A stretch of 64,000 nt of DNA from the NCBI GenBank assembly GCA_019055375.1, contig JAHQIW010000678.1:1-64000 (forward strand). Reading direction: 5' to 3'. Made by a program: the position numbers and the translations under genes. This document shows positions 48,485-59,839 of the stretch, in pieces (position 1 is the first letter of the stretch; every line of letters begins with the position of its first letter). Below the pieces are notes generated by a model. It was not told the DNA's origin, made no database searches, and saw only the letters and a list, made by a program, of their open reading frames with translations. Source of the stretch: Parelaphostrongylus tenuis. Lineage: Eukaryota > Nematoda > Chromadorea > Rhabditida > Metastrongylidae.

Positions 48485-51400
48485 TCACCGTAACATCGGG
48501 CTACTTTCATGAGAGTCATCGAGATACTCCTGGCTCCTATTCGGTAGTATCAAATGCTGCGGAATTTTGGGTAATTGTCGACGAGGAACTATAAAATTCG
48601 AAATTAGTACTACAATAGAGGTTTAGAAAAACGGAAAAATGGTTCGGGTATTGGCTTAAGAGCTTGCCAATATCAAACAAGGACGATATAGGGAATATAC
48701 CAGAATATTACTAAAGAAATTACGGTTTTCCCAACAAATCACTTATCAAGATGTAATGTTATTCACCTTCTGATCTCTGTCCACATTGTATCCTATCAAA
48801 TTTCATGTTACCTCCATTGTCTTTAATAATTATTTGACAGGAAAGCTATATCGATCAAAAACACATACCGGCCGGTGTAAGAATCGGAAATGACATTCCA
48901 GATACTTCTGCAATTACATTGATAGCGTGGTAGGACTTCGGCGGTGGCCGTCGTTTTGCCGCCTGTTTTTCGATGAACTCATTGATTGGAACGAGCCCAG
49001 GATTGCACCTGACGTAGGTTTAAAACAAATTTGATGCGTTTTTTTTTTTGAAGATTTCGTGGTCGGAAAATTTAAAACTGTGGTTGACATAAAGTTGACC
49101 AACTATTGACATCCCTAGTTTTCTTTCCACTATCTTGGCACAATGCTATTGCAGATTCAACGGTGAGATCACCTATCGAGAAGGAATTTCGGAAATTGAG
49201 TCAGTCTTTTCGACACTTACCATATGTACAGTAGTGGATTCAATAATGGACATATTCGACTTATTATGACTGGGACCACAATATAAGAAACATTATTGAA
49301 ATCCGATTTCATAGGATTCAAGCAGACGATCGAATAGGCAAGAAAAGGCACTGTTGACACCAGTAAACATCCTAGACCGACCTGTACAATACATTTAGTA
49401 AATTTGGCTACGAACACTATTATTTTGGCGATTTTAACGTTTACTTTATGTCGTGTACAATAGTATTTTATCATCAATTCAAAAGAAGGCGATAGTGCGC
49501 CAGAAATCTAGACCAGATGCACTGAAAACCTTGCTTTTGCTGCAAGCTAACAGATTACGCTATATGAGTATAACTTCAATTTATAACTGGCGCAACTCTC
49601 ATTATTCCAAAAACGTCCCACATCATCACCTAAGGAAAAGCTAAATTTGGTGTTGAAATAGTAATGAAATCATTCCACTCCGTACCTTGGCCACATTTCC
49701 TTTCGGAGCCCAAGAATAAGTATCAGTATCAGTGCTTTCGCTTTCCTTACGTGTATCAGTAGAGTTGGACCTATAAAGGTGCGCATAAGACAGCACTTAT
49801 TAATTCAAGAAATGAGAAACAAGAAAAAAAGCAAAGAGGATGGCAAACCTGCCAACGTGGTCGATGATACTGTAATAAAATGACGATGCAATACAAACAG
49901 GAATCAAAAAGAAAAGCAAGCAAGTAGCCGTAAGAAATGCTATGTAATGATGAGCTTCTTCAGCCGATTCTGGAGAACTGGAGTCAAAATCACCCTGAAA
50001 TAGTCTATAACACAGAGAACTTTTTTTTTTCGTTGTTTCTGACTATGTTTGCCTTGAACACATTCTATTGTATAAGCAGCGGTGGTGAAACGTCAGTAAA
50101 ATTGAAATATTACAAAAAGATGAAAAGGTGATAGGTGTATTTTTCCATCATTCAGCCCTTTCGTTCCAGCAATCTAACTGAATTTGTTTCAAATACGTTT
50201 TTGAAGCTATGAAACTATTAATATATGAAGCACCACTTTGGTTCCAGTACACCTGCCAATGCGTTGGTTTGACAAGCTTTTATCTCTATGAAACCTCAAA
50301 TGCCGTGCTACCGCTCTTTCCAATTTGTCACAGCTGTGAGCTGAAGTATATTACCACCAAGATAGCAGCATCTCACGACGCTGAAATACACTTAAGTAGC
50401 CTTCCCCAGTGAAATGTCTCACTTTATCTCGGCTTGAAAGATTTTCCAAGAGAATTGAGTGGCGAGCATAAACACGGCCTCAGGCGGGAATCGAACTCGC
50501 GTTTCATCCTGTCCGGATGACGCGTGCTCTATCACTACACTACTAAGGCACATTTGCCCGACCACTCATTCTTCCACATCTCTATCTTAGCTATCAGCCA
50601 CCAACCATTAACAGGTCTGGTCGGGTATGCGATTTCGCTGCATAAACCCAGTTGAGCTGGCAGCCATTGTGATAATAATAATCGAAATTTCTGGTGTTCT
50701 TACTGCATTTTTCGCAGTGCTATGACATACCCGACCAAACCTGTCAATGGTTGGTGGCTGATAGCTAACAAAGAAATGTTGAAGAATGAGTGGTCGGGCA
50801 AATGTGCCCTCGGTGGGGTAGTGGTAGAGCACGCGTCCCCGGATAGGATGAAACACGGGTTCGATTCCCGCCTGAAACCATGCTTCTGCTCACCACTTAA
50901 TTCTCTTAGAAGTTTATGAATGATCATAACACTGTGAAAAAAGCAGTAAAGAAGCAGAAATTCCGAATATTGAGAGATTTTATTAGGCGAATGCTTTTTG
51001 TCGGTTGTAATCAAACACTAGAACACCTGGTTGCAATGACAGAACAAACGGTTGCACCAGGTGAAATAACGAATGGTGAGCTTTGTAAAATAAAAGATAG
51101 GAATGAGATATTCAAAATTTATCACCTGCCGCCAATCCAGCGAACAGAATGTATTGCCGTGAAAAGTACTGTATTTACCGTAACCAACAGCTGGCACAGC
51201 ACTCCATAATATTGTGAGGACGGTGAAGGAGATTATTAACTTCAAATAGTTTGAATGACATCGCCATTTGCCTATAAGGAGTACAAAGATCTTATCGAAC
51301 ACTTCGAAACAAATAAGAAGGAAATTGTTCCAGCATAGACCCATGATCACCTATGCATGCATCTGCTAATGCAGCACTAGCAAATGGTATTCGAGCAATT

Positions 51401-54400
51401 TTCCTCACGTATGGTTTGTATTAATTTTTCTATACTCGTCTGAAATTGATCAATAATCTGATAACTGGTTCAGCTATATTACGTTCTATCATGATGAAAC
51501 TTTAACATACATTTGAGCGCTACAAGAATATCAATCTTCCAAACATAAAATATCACGCCGTTTTTTCAAGAAATTCGATTATGCATTCGAGATAAATCAC
51601 TATCAGAGAAATACCAATTAGAAAAGCTCCTTGCATTTTTGCAGCCAAGTAATTTTACAGTTCAAATATAATCATTAACAATCAGCCAGCAAAAATTAGG
51701 AAATTTTTAGAAACGAAATAGCTTTTGTTTAATTTTAAAATTTAATCGAAAAAATTAAAACCAAGCAAAACCATGTAGAAATGAGGAAACCAGAGGCTGA
51801 AAAATTTGCTTCACCAAAGCAGCAATGATATTGTAATAGGGAAGTTGGAACATATTTTTTCCAGCCAAGTATTCAAATTGCAGTTTACATAGCATCAACT
51901 AAGAGTAAGTTAATTAGTAGGCAAGGTACAATCTAGTAAATGAGTTGCCACTCAGCTGTAAACATAACTAGCTGGCCGTTGGTTATCTGCAAAGCTACAA
52001 ATTTTCTCAAACTCACCCCACTTTGGTGAAATAGTGACAATATAGCGATCAAAAGCAATTATTGTGGCCAGAACCACTTGCGACAACGATAACGACATGT
52101 CGATTCCGCCATAGATTTGACATGTTGTGTTTGAAAACACTCCCCTGAAACTCAGTGTAAGAGAATTCTTTTCCATCCTATACCTACTAAATTTCTATGA
52201 CAGCGCATGTAGCTTGCCAATATAAGAAAAGACAAAGACTGATTCTTGAAAATTGCTATATAACAACGAAGACGAGTGCTGCAAAGTGTTAGATCTGCCT
52301 GCATTACACAAGTGATCTTTGGTTCAATCCCGCATTCCCAAATTTACAAAGTCTTTCATCTCGCCGTAACGGCAACTAGCAGCACTGGCGTAATACATCA
52401 GCAGGCCACCTGCTCATTATATATCCCTTATTTGCATTTGAATCACCTTTATGGAGCGTGATTGAGTGTCATTAAAAAAGTTCAGCAAGATTGAGAGCAA
52501 TATTTGACAAGAAAGTTAAAAATACAAGAAAATTTGAAACGCATAGATATAATATCCATAAAACTAACTTAGGCGCTTTTCTCAGTAAGCAGATCCGCGA
52601 TTGTTATTGAGCACAACAAATATCAAATGCAATAGTCAATACAGCACAATAACGGTACAATGGCCAACGTTTCAGTGGTATCGCCTACATCAGAGCTTGA
52701 AATAGTCAAGCTGAATTACAATCCACTCGGTCGAGTACTCCGGAAAATTTCCAGTTCGTTTATCATGTTTATTTTTTCTGAATTACGAAAGTATATTACT
52801 AAGTGGATTGTGAATCATCTTGACCATTGCAGGCTCTGAAAAAGGCGAACCGTCGAAACTTTAGCAATTACTGTGCTGTATAACTATTGTATTAAACAGG
52901 TGTTTTTATTAACAATCTCGGATTTGCTTGTCAAAATAAAACTGAGTTATTAAATCCATGCCATGGTTAACTGATAGTCAGTCGGTCCTGGGAAGTCCTG
53001 AAACTCAACGATAATTAAGGCGTTGCTGGTTTCTTAACAACCTAATCTTTCCAGGCTCTAAATGAGACGAAACAGCTAAAACGTCAACTCACAAATAAAT
53101 CGCATATATAACAACCTCGCGTTTAGCTTACGAAAAAAAAAATTGGGTACTACCAATTGAAATAATGTTTATTGAATGGACCTTGCTACACTGGACTTCT
53201 AGTAGTCATTCAAGAACTCAAATTACAAAAGTTCAAAATGTACCCATCTTTTATAAAGGCGTTTTTATAGCGCTGAGTACTGAAAATGAAATTGTGTTTA
53301 AATACGGGCCACGCGTCACTGGGGCGTATTTTCGTTAATCGTAAGACGTATTTCTCCGTTTCGTAGAAACTTTCAGGTGTTTTGCAACGGATTGTAGAGA
53401 ATCTCTCTCTTATCGTTTAGTGGGGTTAGGCTTGCTTTTATTTTTATTTTATACTGTGAGATAAACTTGCTAATATACCTAAGCCTAAGTAGCTTAACCT
53501 ATGCATGAGATCGCATGACCTTAGTATCGTAATTGGTCATTTTCTTGCAAACATTTTGGTGCACGATTTGCTCATAGTTGTTTTGAGATGAAGCTGTCGT
53601 GAGAACAAATTCCCTTGCTAATCAAACATGGAGAAAATGCTAGTGAAACTGCGCTCAAAACTAATGGAGCTTCCTGTGAACGTTTCGAGCGCGACTGATC
53701 CTCCAGTCTGTTCTTTCCAGCTTTGAACTTCGCGAACCACTTCTTAGCCATTATTTCTGTAAGCGAATCATCACACCAAGCTCCATTAATCTCGCAGGGC
53801 GCTTCACTAGCATTTTTTCCGTGCTTGAATAGCAAGAGTATTTTTTCGCAAGACAGCTCCATCTTAGATCAAGAATAATCAAGGTATGTACCAAGATATT
53901 CGCAAGAAAAGAGCATTTACAAGATTGAAAAAAATATGCAATTTTAGTTACTTCTGGTAAATAAATTTGGTGTATATAGCTTTATAATGAAAATTATGGA
54001 ACGACCTAATATTTTCACTACTACAAAGATGAGGACTTTTTTGAAATCTAAGTCAATTTTTTAATCATCGAAATTCAAGCTTCTGACTGACTACTAACAG
54101 TCTAGTGAAAAGTCCTTGTCCCAGCAAAAAAGGCTGCTTCAAAGATCTCATTTCGATAACGGAAATGTAGCAAAATACGTGAATTAAAGCATCATTATAG
54201 CACTATGGTAGTACACTTAGTTAGGATATCTTCAATAAAGAGTTCGCTTTATGAGCAACCCTTTCTGGCAAACTTTCTCTTTCTCAAAGTCCGAAAAATA
54301 AATCGAACAATTTTTGTTCCTGAAAACATTGTGCTATCGACACTCCGACAGTTAATTTTATTTATGTGCGCTTTTTCAGAATGTTGCTAGAAAATCGTAG

Positions 54401-54600
54401 GCCTTGGCTCCCTGGCTCGAGTAAAAGTAAAATTGTATAATTTACGTAGTCGATCTTCAATGGCAACAATCTTCAACATAATTACGGTGCTTCGTAGGCG
54501 AGAGAGCACTAATTACTCTTTCCTTTTCTTCATAATCACAGTTCACCGTTTTTTCGCATTCGACTACGACAGCAATATATATATATATATATATATTTAC

Positions 54601-54637
<37 letters not shown>

Positions 54638-55798
54638 CTCAACACCCTTCACACATAAAAAGGTGAATTCGGACACAAAACATACTCACACATGAAAAGA
54701 TCGCAATATCTCAAGTGAAAAGTCCACGGAATTATTCAGTCAACGTCGAGGTTAATCGCTAGTCGGTCGTGGAATTAAAAAATCCATATTGCTATTAAGG
54801 GAATATGGAGATCCTTTTTTATGTCTTAAGATCTTGAAGTTTTGAAAAAAGTTATAGATTAGACGTACCACCAGGCTTTCGTTTATTAATCAATTTGATA
54901 GCTTTGCTTGAACCATCTAGCTATTACAGATGCATGCGTCAAAATATTGAAGAAACAACAAGGGTTGGTAGAGGCAAGCTCTAATAAGGAATCATAAGTG
55001 TAATTTTCTTCAGCTAGCATTTGTATTTAAACGTGGCGCGCTTGCGTCAAAATGGCGTACTCGTGACAAAGCATTACTAGAATTTTTTAATTTTGGTTAA
55101 ATACAGCGATCTTTCTATTTAGAAAAAACCAAGAAATACTACAACCGAGTACTCAAATATGATAACACAATACTTAGATTCGAATGTTTTGAGACATGGA
55201 ATGAAGAAGACTAATTTAACTCGACTCATTCTACTCCCTCTGGAATCATATCGTCCGGGAAAGAAAAACTGCACAAAAATAGATAAATATGATATTCAAA
55301 AAATAAAGCTAAGAGAAACAAAAGAAAATAAGACATACTGTTCACTGATGAATGCATAGATGGGAGCAGCTAAAAGCAGTGAAAGTGCCATATCAATTAA
55401 CAGCAAGCACAAAAGTGGTACATGGCTTGGATTATCGCTGAAAGAGAGAGCGAATTCAAAAGGTATTTGAAAAAAGATGAATGAAAAGACTACACAACCC
55501 CACTAAGCACGAATTGGGCTCCCTGACTACAAGTTGACAATCCGGGTAATCTGCCTGGCTAGAGCTAGTCCATCTTAGGATTTGAAAAACTCAAAATCGC
55601 AGTACCACATTAATCAAGCATTCAGCTCTTTAGACTGTTAATGAGTATAGAAAATCTCTCAAGCAAGTAATTTTTCTTTTTCAAAATTGAACAGGACGAC
55701 AAAGAAAAAATGTTCGAATACTTACCAGATCGATCGTCCCTTTTTCTGGAACAGTAATGGAATCAATGAGGTTGCGTTCAAGAATACTGGTAACGAAG
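48485..55798 (-). CDS. Opsin-like seven-helix receptor with Arg at the retinal-lysine site (nine exons; 5' end missing)
   Basis: Exons on the minus strand: 55798-55726, 55437-55339, 52144-52017, 51271-51126, 49994-49849, 49770-49686, 49381-49221, 49008-48869 and 48588-48485. All eight junction phases agree and give 359 residues ending at TGA. Helix 1: FLNATSLIPLLFQKKGR. Helix 2: LLCLLLIDMALSLLL, with the conserved Asp. Helix 3: disulfide Cys in NTTCQIYGG, then 24 residues on, FDRYIVTISPKW (DRY). Loop 2: GYGKYSTFHGNTFCSLDW, the opsin pattern with the second Cys. Helix 5: FLIPVCIASSFYYSII. Helix 6 has Pro (STVPFLAYS) but no Trp. Helix 7: SRICPLLNPLLYIW, with NPxxY; the residue six before its Asn, where opsins have the Schiff-base Lys, is Arg. 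The position matching vertebrate Glu113 is Tyr. A 90-residue basic tail follows. The start of helix 1 and the N-terminus were not found. Nearest known type is the nematode SRO-1/opsin-like group; orthology is inference. Confidence 0.85.
50477..50551 (-). repeat. tRNA-like unit, left arm
   Basis: On the minus strand: GTGCCTTAGTAGTGTAGTGA and TAGAGCACGCGTC (A-box part), then GCGAGTTCGATTCCCGCC (B box). Ends CTGAGGC, which partly pairs with the start. More likely a SINE promoter than a translated-code tRNA. Confidence 0.6.
50804..50880 (+). repeat. tRNA-like unit, right arm
   Basis: Plus strand: GCCCTCGGTGGGGTAGTGG and TAGAGCACGCGTCCC, then CACGGGTTCGATTCCCGCC, a perfect B box GGTTCGATTCC. The T-arm stem pairs but the acceptor stem does not. 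Confidence 0.6.
52271..52339 (+). repeat. tRNA-derived SINE-like unit
   Basis: GACGAGTGCTGCAAAGTGTT then TTTGGTTCAATCCCGC (B box). Lies in the large opsin-like intron. Confidence 0.45.
53560..54009 (-). mobile_element. Mariner fragment with N-terminal transposase
   Basis: On the minus strand a terminal repeat TTAGGTCGTTCCATAATTTT begins at 54009. The transposase N-terminus starts at ATG 53862: MELSCEKILLLFKHGKNA, then KWFAKFKAGKNRLEDQSRS, the mariner helix-turn-helix and LEDxxRSGR-type motif. After this the family match is lost. Sits in the 3.2-kb intron of the opsin-like gene. Confidence 0.75.
54574..54636. repeat. (TA)n microsatellite
   Basis: About 60 bases of TA with one interruption; the overlapping open frames on both strands are artefacts. 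Confidence 0.9.
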
Positions 55799-57419
55799 CT
55801 AAAAACAAGGATGTTCAGAAAACCTGAATTCTTCCTTTAGCCTAAAATATGCAAACTGATTAACGACTGTGATGATGCCGTTTGTTTGTTACTCTTTCTA
55901 AGCTGGTAGATCCTGAGCTCTTTTCTAGAATTTCCATCTTAGCAATTTTATCTTATGTAAACGTATCGATCCAGAAAAAAAGGCTGGAAGAAATTACCAC
56001 TGCCCTGAATTTTGGAGACTCCAAATGAAATTTTTGCAAACAATGTAATTCAATGAATCTTCAAGTCCAAATTCGCCAAGAATTTCTTGCCTTCCCTTCT
56101 CACAAGGTTGCACGTGTAGCGAGCGCAGTGACTGGTTGCGCCGAAAGTCATTGGTTTGGTCTCGGGTCTACAGCAAAACAGCCCCTTTTCATGGCTCTGG
56201 AATGAGGAGTTGATAGATGAGCTGCTTGGGAGGAGTGAAAAATGATTTGACAGGTCAATATGTCAATGCGAGCCATGTATGGTCCAAATACGCATTTCTT
56301 CCTATGCTACAAATGAGTTTGAAAGGACTGAGCATCACTGAGCATTATTTTTTGAGAAATTAAGCTACTTTTTTCACCTATTTGCCTAAAAATGCCACCA
56401 CATTATTTTCTGACTGCACTAAACTCATCTGCAATCTTTCAGCGAGCCTTGGCTTTTAGACATCCTTGAAAAGTACTCTTAACTATCTGCCTACATTGCC
56501 GTCTTTTTTCACGGAAACGTTCAAAAAGTAGATATAAAACAATGTGAAAGAGTAGATATTCTGCTGCTGTTTTCGGCCACAATTTTACGCGAAAATAAAT
56601 CAGCTAGGAAATAGGATCGTATGTGACGGCGAATTTCATCTTCAAAACGCGACTAATAACCGCTAGGCAGTCCACAATGGCTGATATGGAAGACAAGCAT
56701 AATTCCTCATAACGAGGCATTCTAATAAATGTCATCTGACTTTGAAATATTTGAGATGAACACTCAGATTAAACTGCTTGAAATCCCTTTAATGAAGTTA
56801 TGCTATTTCCTTTCTCGCATCCATCGATTTTCTGAGCATCTTTCATGTGCCTCGTCTCAGTTCTTTGTTCTTCTCATACTATAATCATTCATTCTCCAAC
56901 ACATTCACTAATTAATGCAGCAGGCAAGCAAGCGATCACTTCAAAAAAAAAGAAGTAGAATATGCTTAGGCAATTGGACAATTTACCTTGAGACACTTCA
57001 AATTCAAAGTCAAAGAACAAAAAAAAAGAACTAGAAGCTCATCTGTTTTGCTTAATCGTAGAACCAATAAAGAATCAACTTAGAGCCCATAAGACTCTAT
57101 ATCACGAAGAATTACTTTGAATCACTGAAATAACTGAATAGTACGTCTTTATGTATTATGTATTAGAATATTCGTGTATACCGCAGCAAAATGTCTCCCG
57201 ACTGACTTGGTGGTTGGGGTGACTTTTCCGAAACTTTGCAGGCCGTTCCAAGTTTTCCCCAATTAACTACACCTTTGTCACCTAAACATGACAGTAATTA
57301 ATCACACTGATCCGCTCTCGGATGTGGTTCCTGGGAGAATTGCATAACTTTCTTTACTTTCGGAGAAACTACTGATGGGTTGAAACTACCGCTGTATATC
57401 ACGTCTGAACACCCTGGAC
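55799..57419. other. Region expected to hold the opsin-like 5' exon
   Basis: The missing N-terminus must end in phase 1. A short open stretch at about 56725-56626 (minus; MPRYEELCLSSISAIVDCLA) has an acceptor TTTATTAG but no donor in phase 1. No convincing first exon was seen. Confidence 0.3.
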
Positions 57420-57734
57420 TCATCCAGCGGCGGCGATAAAGGGTAAACAAATTAGATCGGTTGAAGCAGAAAAAACAACGAAGAATGAAGCGTCCTGCAG
57501 TGATTTGCATCCATTGGGGTAAGTGCCGAAGACATAAACGCCAGAATAAGAGGGATCAACAGGAGCGTAAAGGATTGGGAAATTTGGACTAGGGAACATG
57601 AATGGGACTGGAAAGCACCTTTGTAGAACTCCCTCCCGCAGGACGCTTTTTCTACGTAAATTTATTTTTGCAAAAAATTCTCTGTTGAACATGGTTATAA
57701 GGCAGTACGACACATACGTGGATTGACCGAATTC
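57420..57734 (-). CDS. Probable terminal exon of a second receptor
   Basis: The acceptor CCTATTTGTAG is followed by 104 open codons and TGA at 57422. It begins EFGQSTYVSYCLITMFNREF, then FAKINLRRKSVLREG: a hydrophobic stretch followed by N-R-E-F and a basic run, like the end of helix 7 plus helix 8 of a seven-helix receptor, although NPxxY is not intact. The tail is proline- and tyrosine-rich (PVPFMFPSPNFPILYAPVDP). No upstream exons were identified. It lies directly 5' of the opsin-like gene on the same strand; an N-terminal role in that gene is less likely because no donor in the needed phase was found. Confidence 0.35.
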   Translation of the reverse strand, partial: EFGQSTYVSYCLITMFNREFFAKINLRRKSVLREGVLQRCFPVPFMFPSPNFPILYAPVDPSYSGVYVFGTYPNGCKSLQDASFFVVFSASTDLICLPFIAAAG

Positions 57735-59329
57735 CTACAAATAGGAAGTGGTGTCGCTTAGACGCATCGGCGGTAGCATCGTTGTTTAGAGGATCCGGCG
57801 ATTCTGTCGTAAGTGCAAAGATTAGATTTAACCGCATTATAAAAAGGAATGTCTATCGTCGAGCAAGAAGAAAAAGTCAAGTGTATATTACGGGATGAAC
57901 CAACGTGCCACATACAGATGCACTTTCAAGCTGTGCCGAATTCGTCCGAACTTTGAGCAAGGAAATCCGATCGCATCTTCATAAATGAATGGTTCTCTGA
58001 TAACAGAGAACACCTTGTATGATCTACTTTAAGGGTTTATTGAACGTGGATAATAACATGAACAAGGAGTTGAACGCAAAAGGAAGCAATCTGTTGAGCA
58101 GCACAGACCAAGGCTGATACATTACCAACCTCAAGAATCTTCACTACTCACAAAGCTTTTACAGGGAGTGGTCTGAAGGTTCACTACACTCGCAACATTT
58201 GGCCGGTATGCCCATTTCTGGTTTCCAAATTCTATCTCATCTCCGCGATCCAGGAGAATACTAGTCGACGAACTAAGGGAATCAGCTGTGCTCGCAGCTG
58301 CCGATGTTACAGGTCACGGTATGCCACTTCTACCTGCCACCGTGGTTGAATGAAACCAGCACCATGGACTACAGTATTTTTCAAATACGGGAGCCAATAA
58401 AAAGTAACGAATCGCATCCCTTCAGCAGTGCTTGTTGTATAAAAAGGCAACAAATGAAAAGAAACAGATTCTCACCATAAAAATATGCTGTGAAAATTGC
58501 TTGAAGGAATAAGCGAAAATAAGTCAAAAATTGGTATTATTGAAAAATTTACGTTTCATAGCAATAGACAACCTTTAAGCGAACTAAAGATGACTGCACA
58601 TGTTAGCAATAAAGTATCTGAAAAACTATGCGCAAAAAAGTGTAAATCAGGCAACATATGGAAAACTCTGGCGAAAAAGGTAGCTGTGTAGCCACCGTAT
58701 TTATGTGGGAAGGAGGAAGAGACACTGAGACAGAGGAAGAAAGAGAGATAGAAGGAGGGAAAGTTTGACAAAGGCGAGGAAGAGGAATATGAAAAGCTGC
58801 AATATTTTCTAAGAGAGGTGAAATGAAGGTATAGAAAAAACTCTCGGATTGCTATCCAGAAAATCACTACCATTCCTAGGGTGCTTTTCTTAATAACCCC
58901 TCTTTCCCTCAAAAGTTCGTAAGTTCAATTTGTTACTTTTTTGCTTCAAAAACAAATCCGATATGAATAATGATATCCTTATTGTTGCGACATACTACAA
59001 TGGCTGACGTTTCGGCAAACTTGGCCTTCTTTAGAACCTGAAAGAAATAAATTGACATGCAATCTACTCATTAAAACACTTGAAATTCTTAACCATAGGA
59101 AACAGAAATTAGTACCTAAGCAAGAAATCGTTTAATGAACAGCTCTATTAACAGCACTGTTACTGCGCTGTGCTACTATGGTAACCATAAATGCTCCTAT
59201 ACCATTCTCTTATCTGCTCATGAAGGAAAAAATTGCCGAGGTCAATAGATAATGAGTCGTGAGAATTTCAAGTGAAGTTTACTTGTATCCCCATCGCACT
59301 TGTCGTCCCATTAATGTTAAGTGACTCAA
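57735..59329. other. Gene-poor stretch
   Basis: The 58556-58912 minus open frame is a low-complexity Ser/Phe/Leu shadow of a purine-rich (GGAGGAAGAGA) tract. A GGCTGACGTTTCGGCAAAC repeat copy is at 59000-59045. No gene. Confidence 0.4.
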
Positions 59330-59670
59330 GCGCGTAGGACTAATACTTCTGCTTTAGCACATCATGTTCAAGAGTGCTCCAATGGATGCGCCGCTCTAGG
59401 AATTCGTTGAGGATCATCTCTCACCTGTGGAGCGCTTTATGTCCCGAGAAATCCAGCCGGTAACGGCACTCGTCCGTTCATCGATTGTCGTTAAAGCGTA
59501 TTATGTGCTTAGCCTACCTTCTCTTCGATAACATAGCGGCTAGAACGGTATCTTTGGTTTTTGATCGTTGACGTAAGCCAGAACTTCGGATTCCTTCCTT
59601 CATTTGTGAGGTACGGAATACTCTTAACATCGATCTTACGTCTTAGTGGTCAGTAATGCTAAGTGATCTT
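59330..59670 (-). mobile_element. RTE reverse transcriptase C-terminal fragment
   Basis: On the minus strand the sequence parallels the 3' part of the RTE copy at 19480-19680: a DRSLxVxxR-type stretch near 59660, MKEGIRSSGLRQRSK near 59600-59560, and further collinear sequence. Broken by stops. Confidence 0.6.
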
Positions 59671-59839
59671 TCATGCTGCCAACATAGTGAGTAGCTTTCT
59701 GATACATACGTTTAGGCAGGGACAACCGCTTTTTCGAAAAAGTGGGCAAGGAGTCGGATGTTCTTCGTTCACTTCACGATATCCTCAATGCTCTTTTCCT
59801 TGTGGAAGCACTCAATGCTATGTCTTAAAAAAAATTCAA

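Larger units (their letters stand above)
50450..50911. repeat. Fold-back element with two tRNA-like promoters
   Basis: Left arm about 50450-50640 and right arm about 50717-50911 are near-perfect reverse complements (for example GTCTGGTCGGGTATG at 50614 and CATACCCGACCAAAC at 50728), around a spacer of about 75 bases. Each arm ends in a tRNA-like unit, transcribed outward. Lies in the intron between the opsin-like exons for helices 4 and 5. Confidence 0.8.

Noticed and set aside
50804..50880. Functional tRNA gene
   Set aside because: B box and T-arm are good but the acceptor stem does not pair and the unit sits at the end of a fold-back element.
54433..54666. Open frames on both strands over TA repeats
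   Set aside because: Produced by the (TA)n microsatellite.
56626..56725. First exon of the opsin-like gene (MPRYEELCLSSISAIVDCLA)
   Set aside because: Has an acceptor and a hydrophobic run, but all donors are phase 0 while phase 1 is required.
58556..58912. 118-codon minus-strand open frame
   Set aside because: Reads through a purine-rich low-complexity tract; composition is an artefact.
59663..59835. N-terminal half of the 146-codon plus-strand open frame
   Set aside because: Overlaps an antisense RTE fragment; only the later membrane-like part is kept as a candidate.
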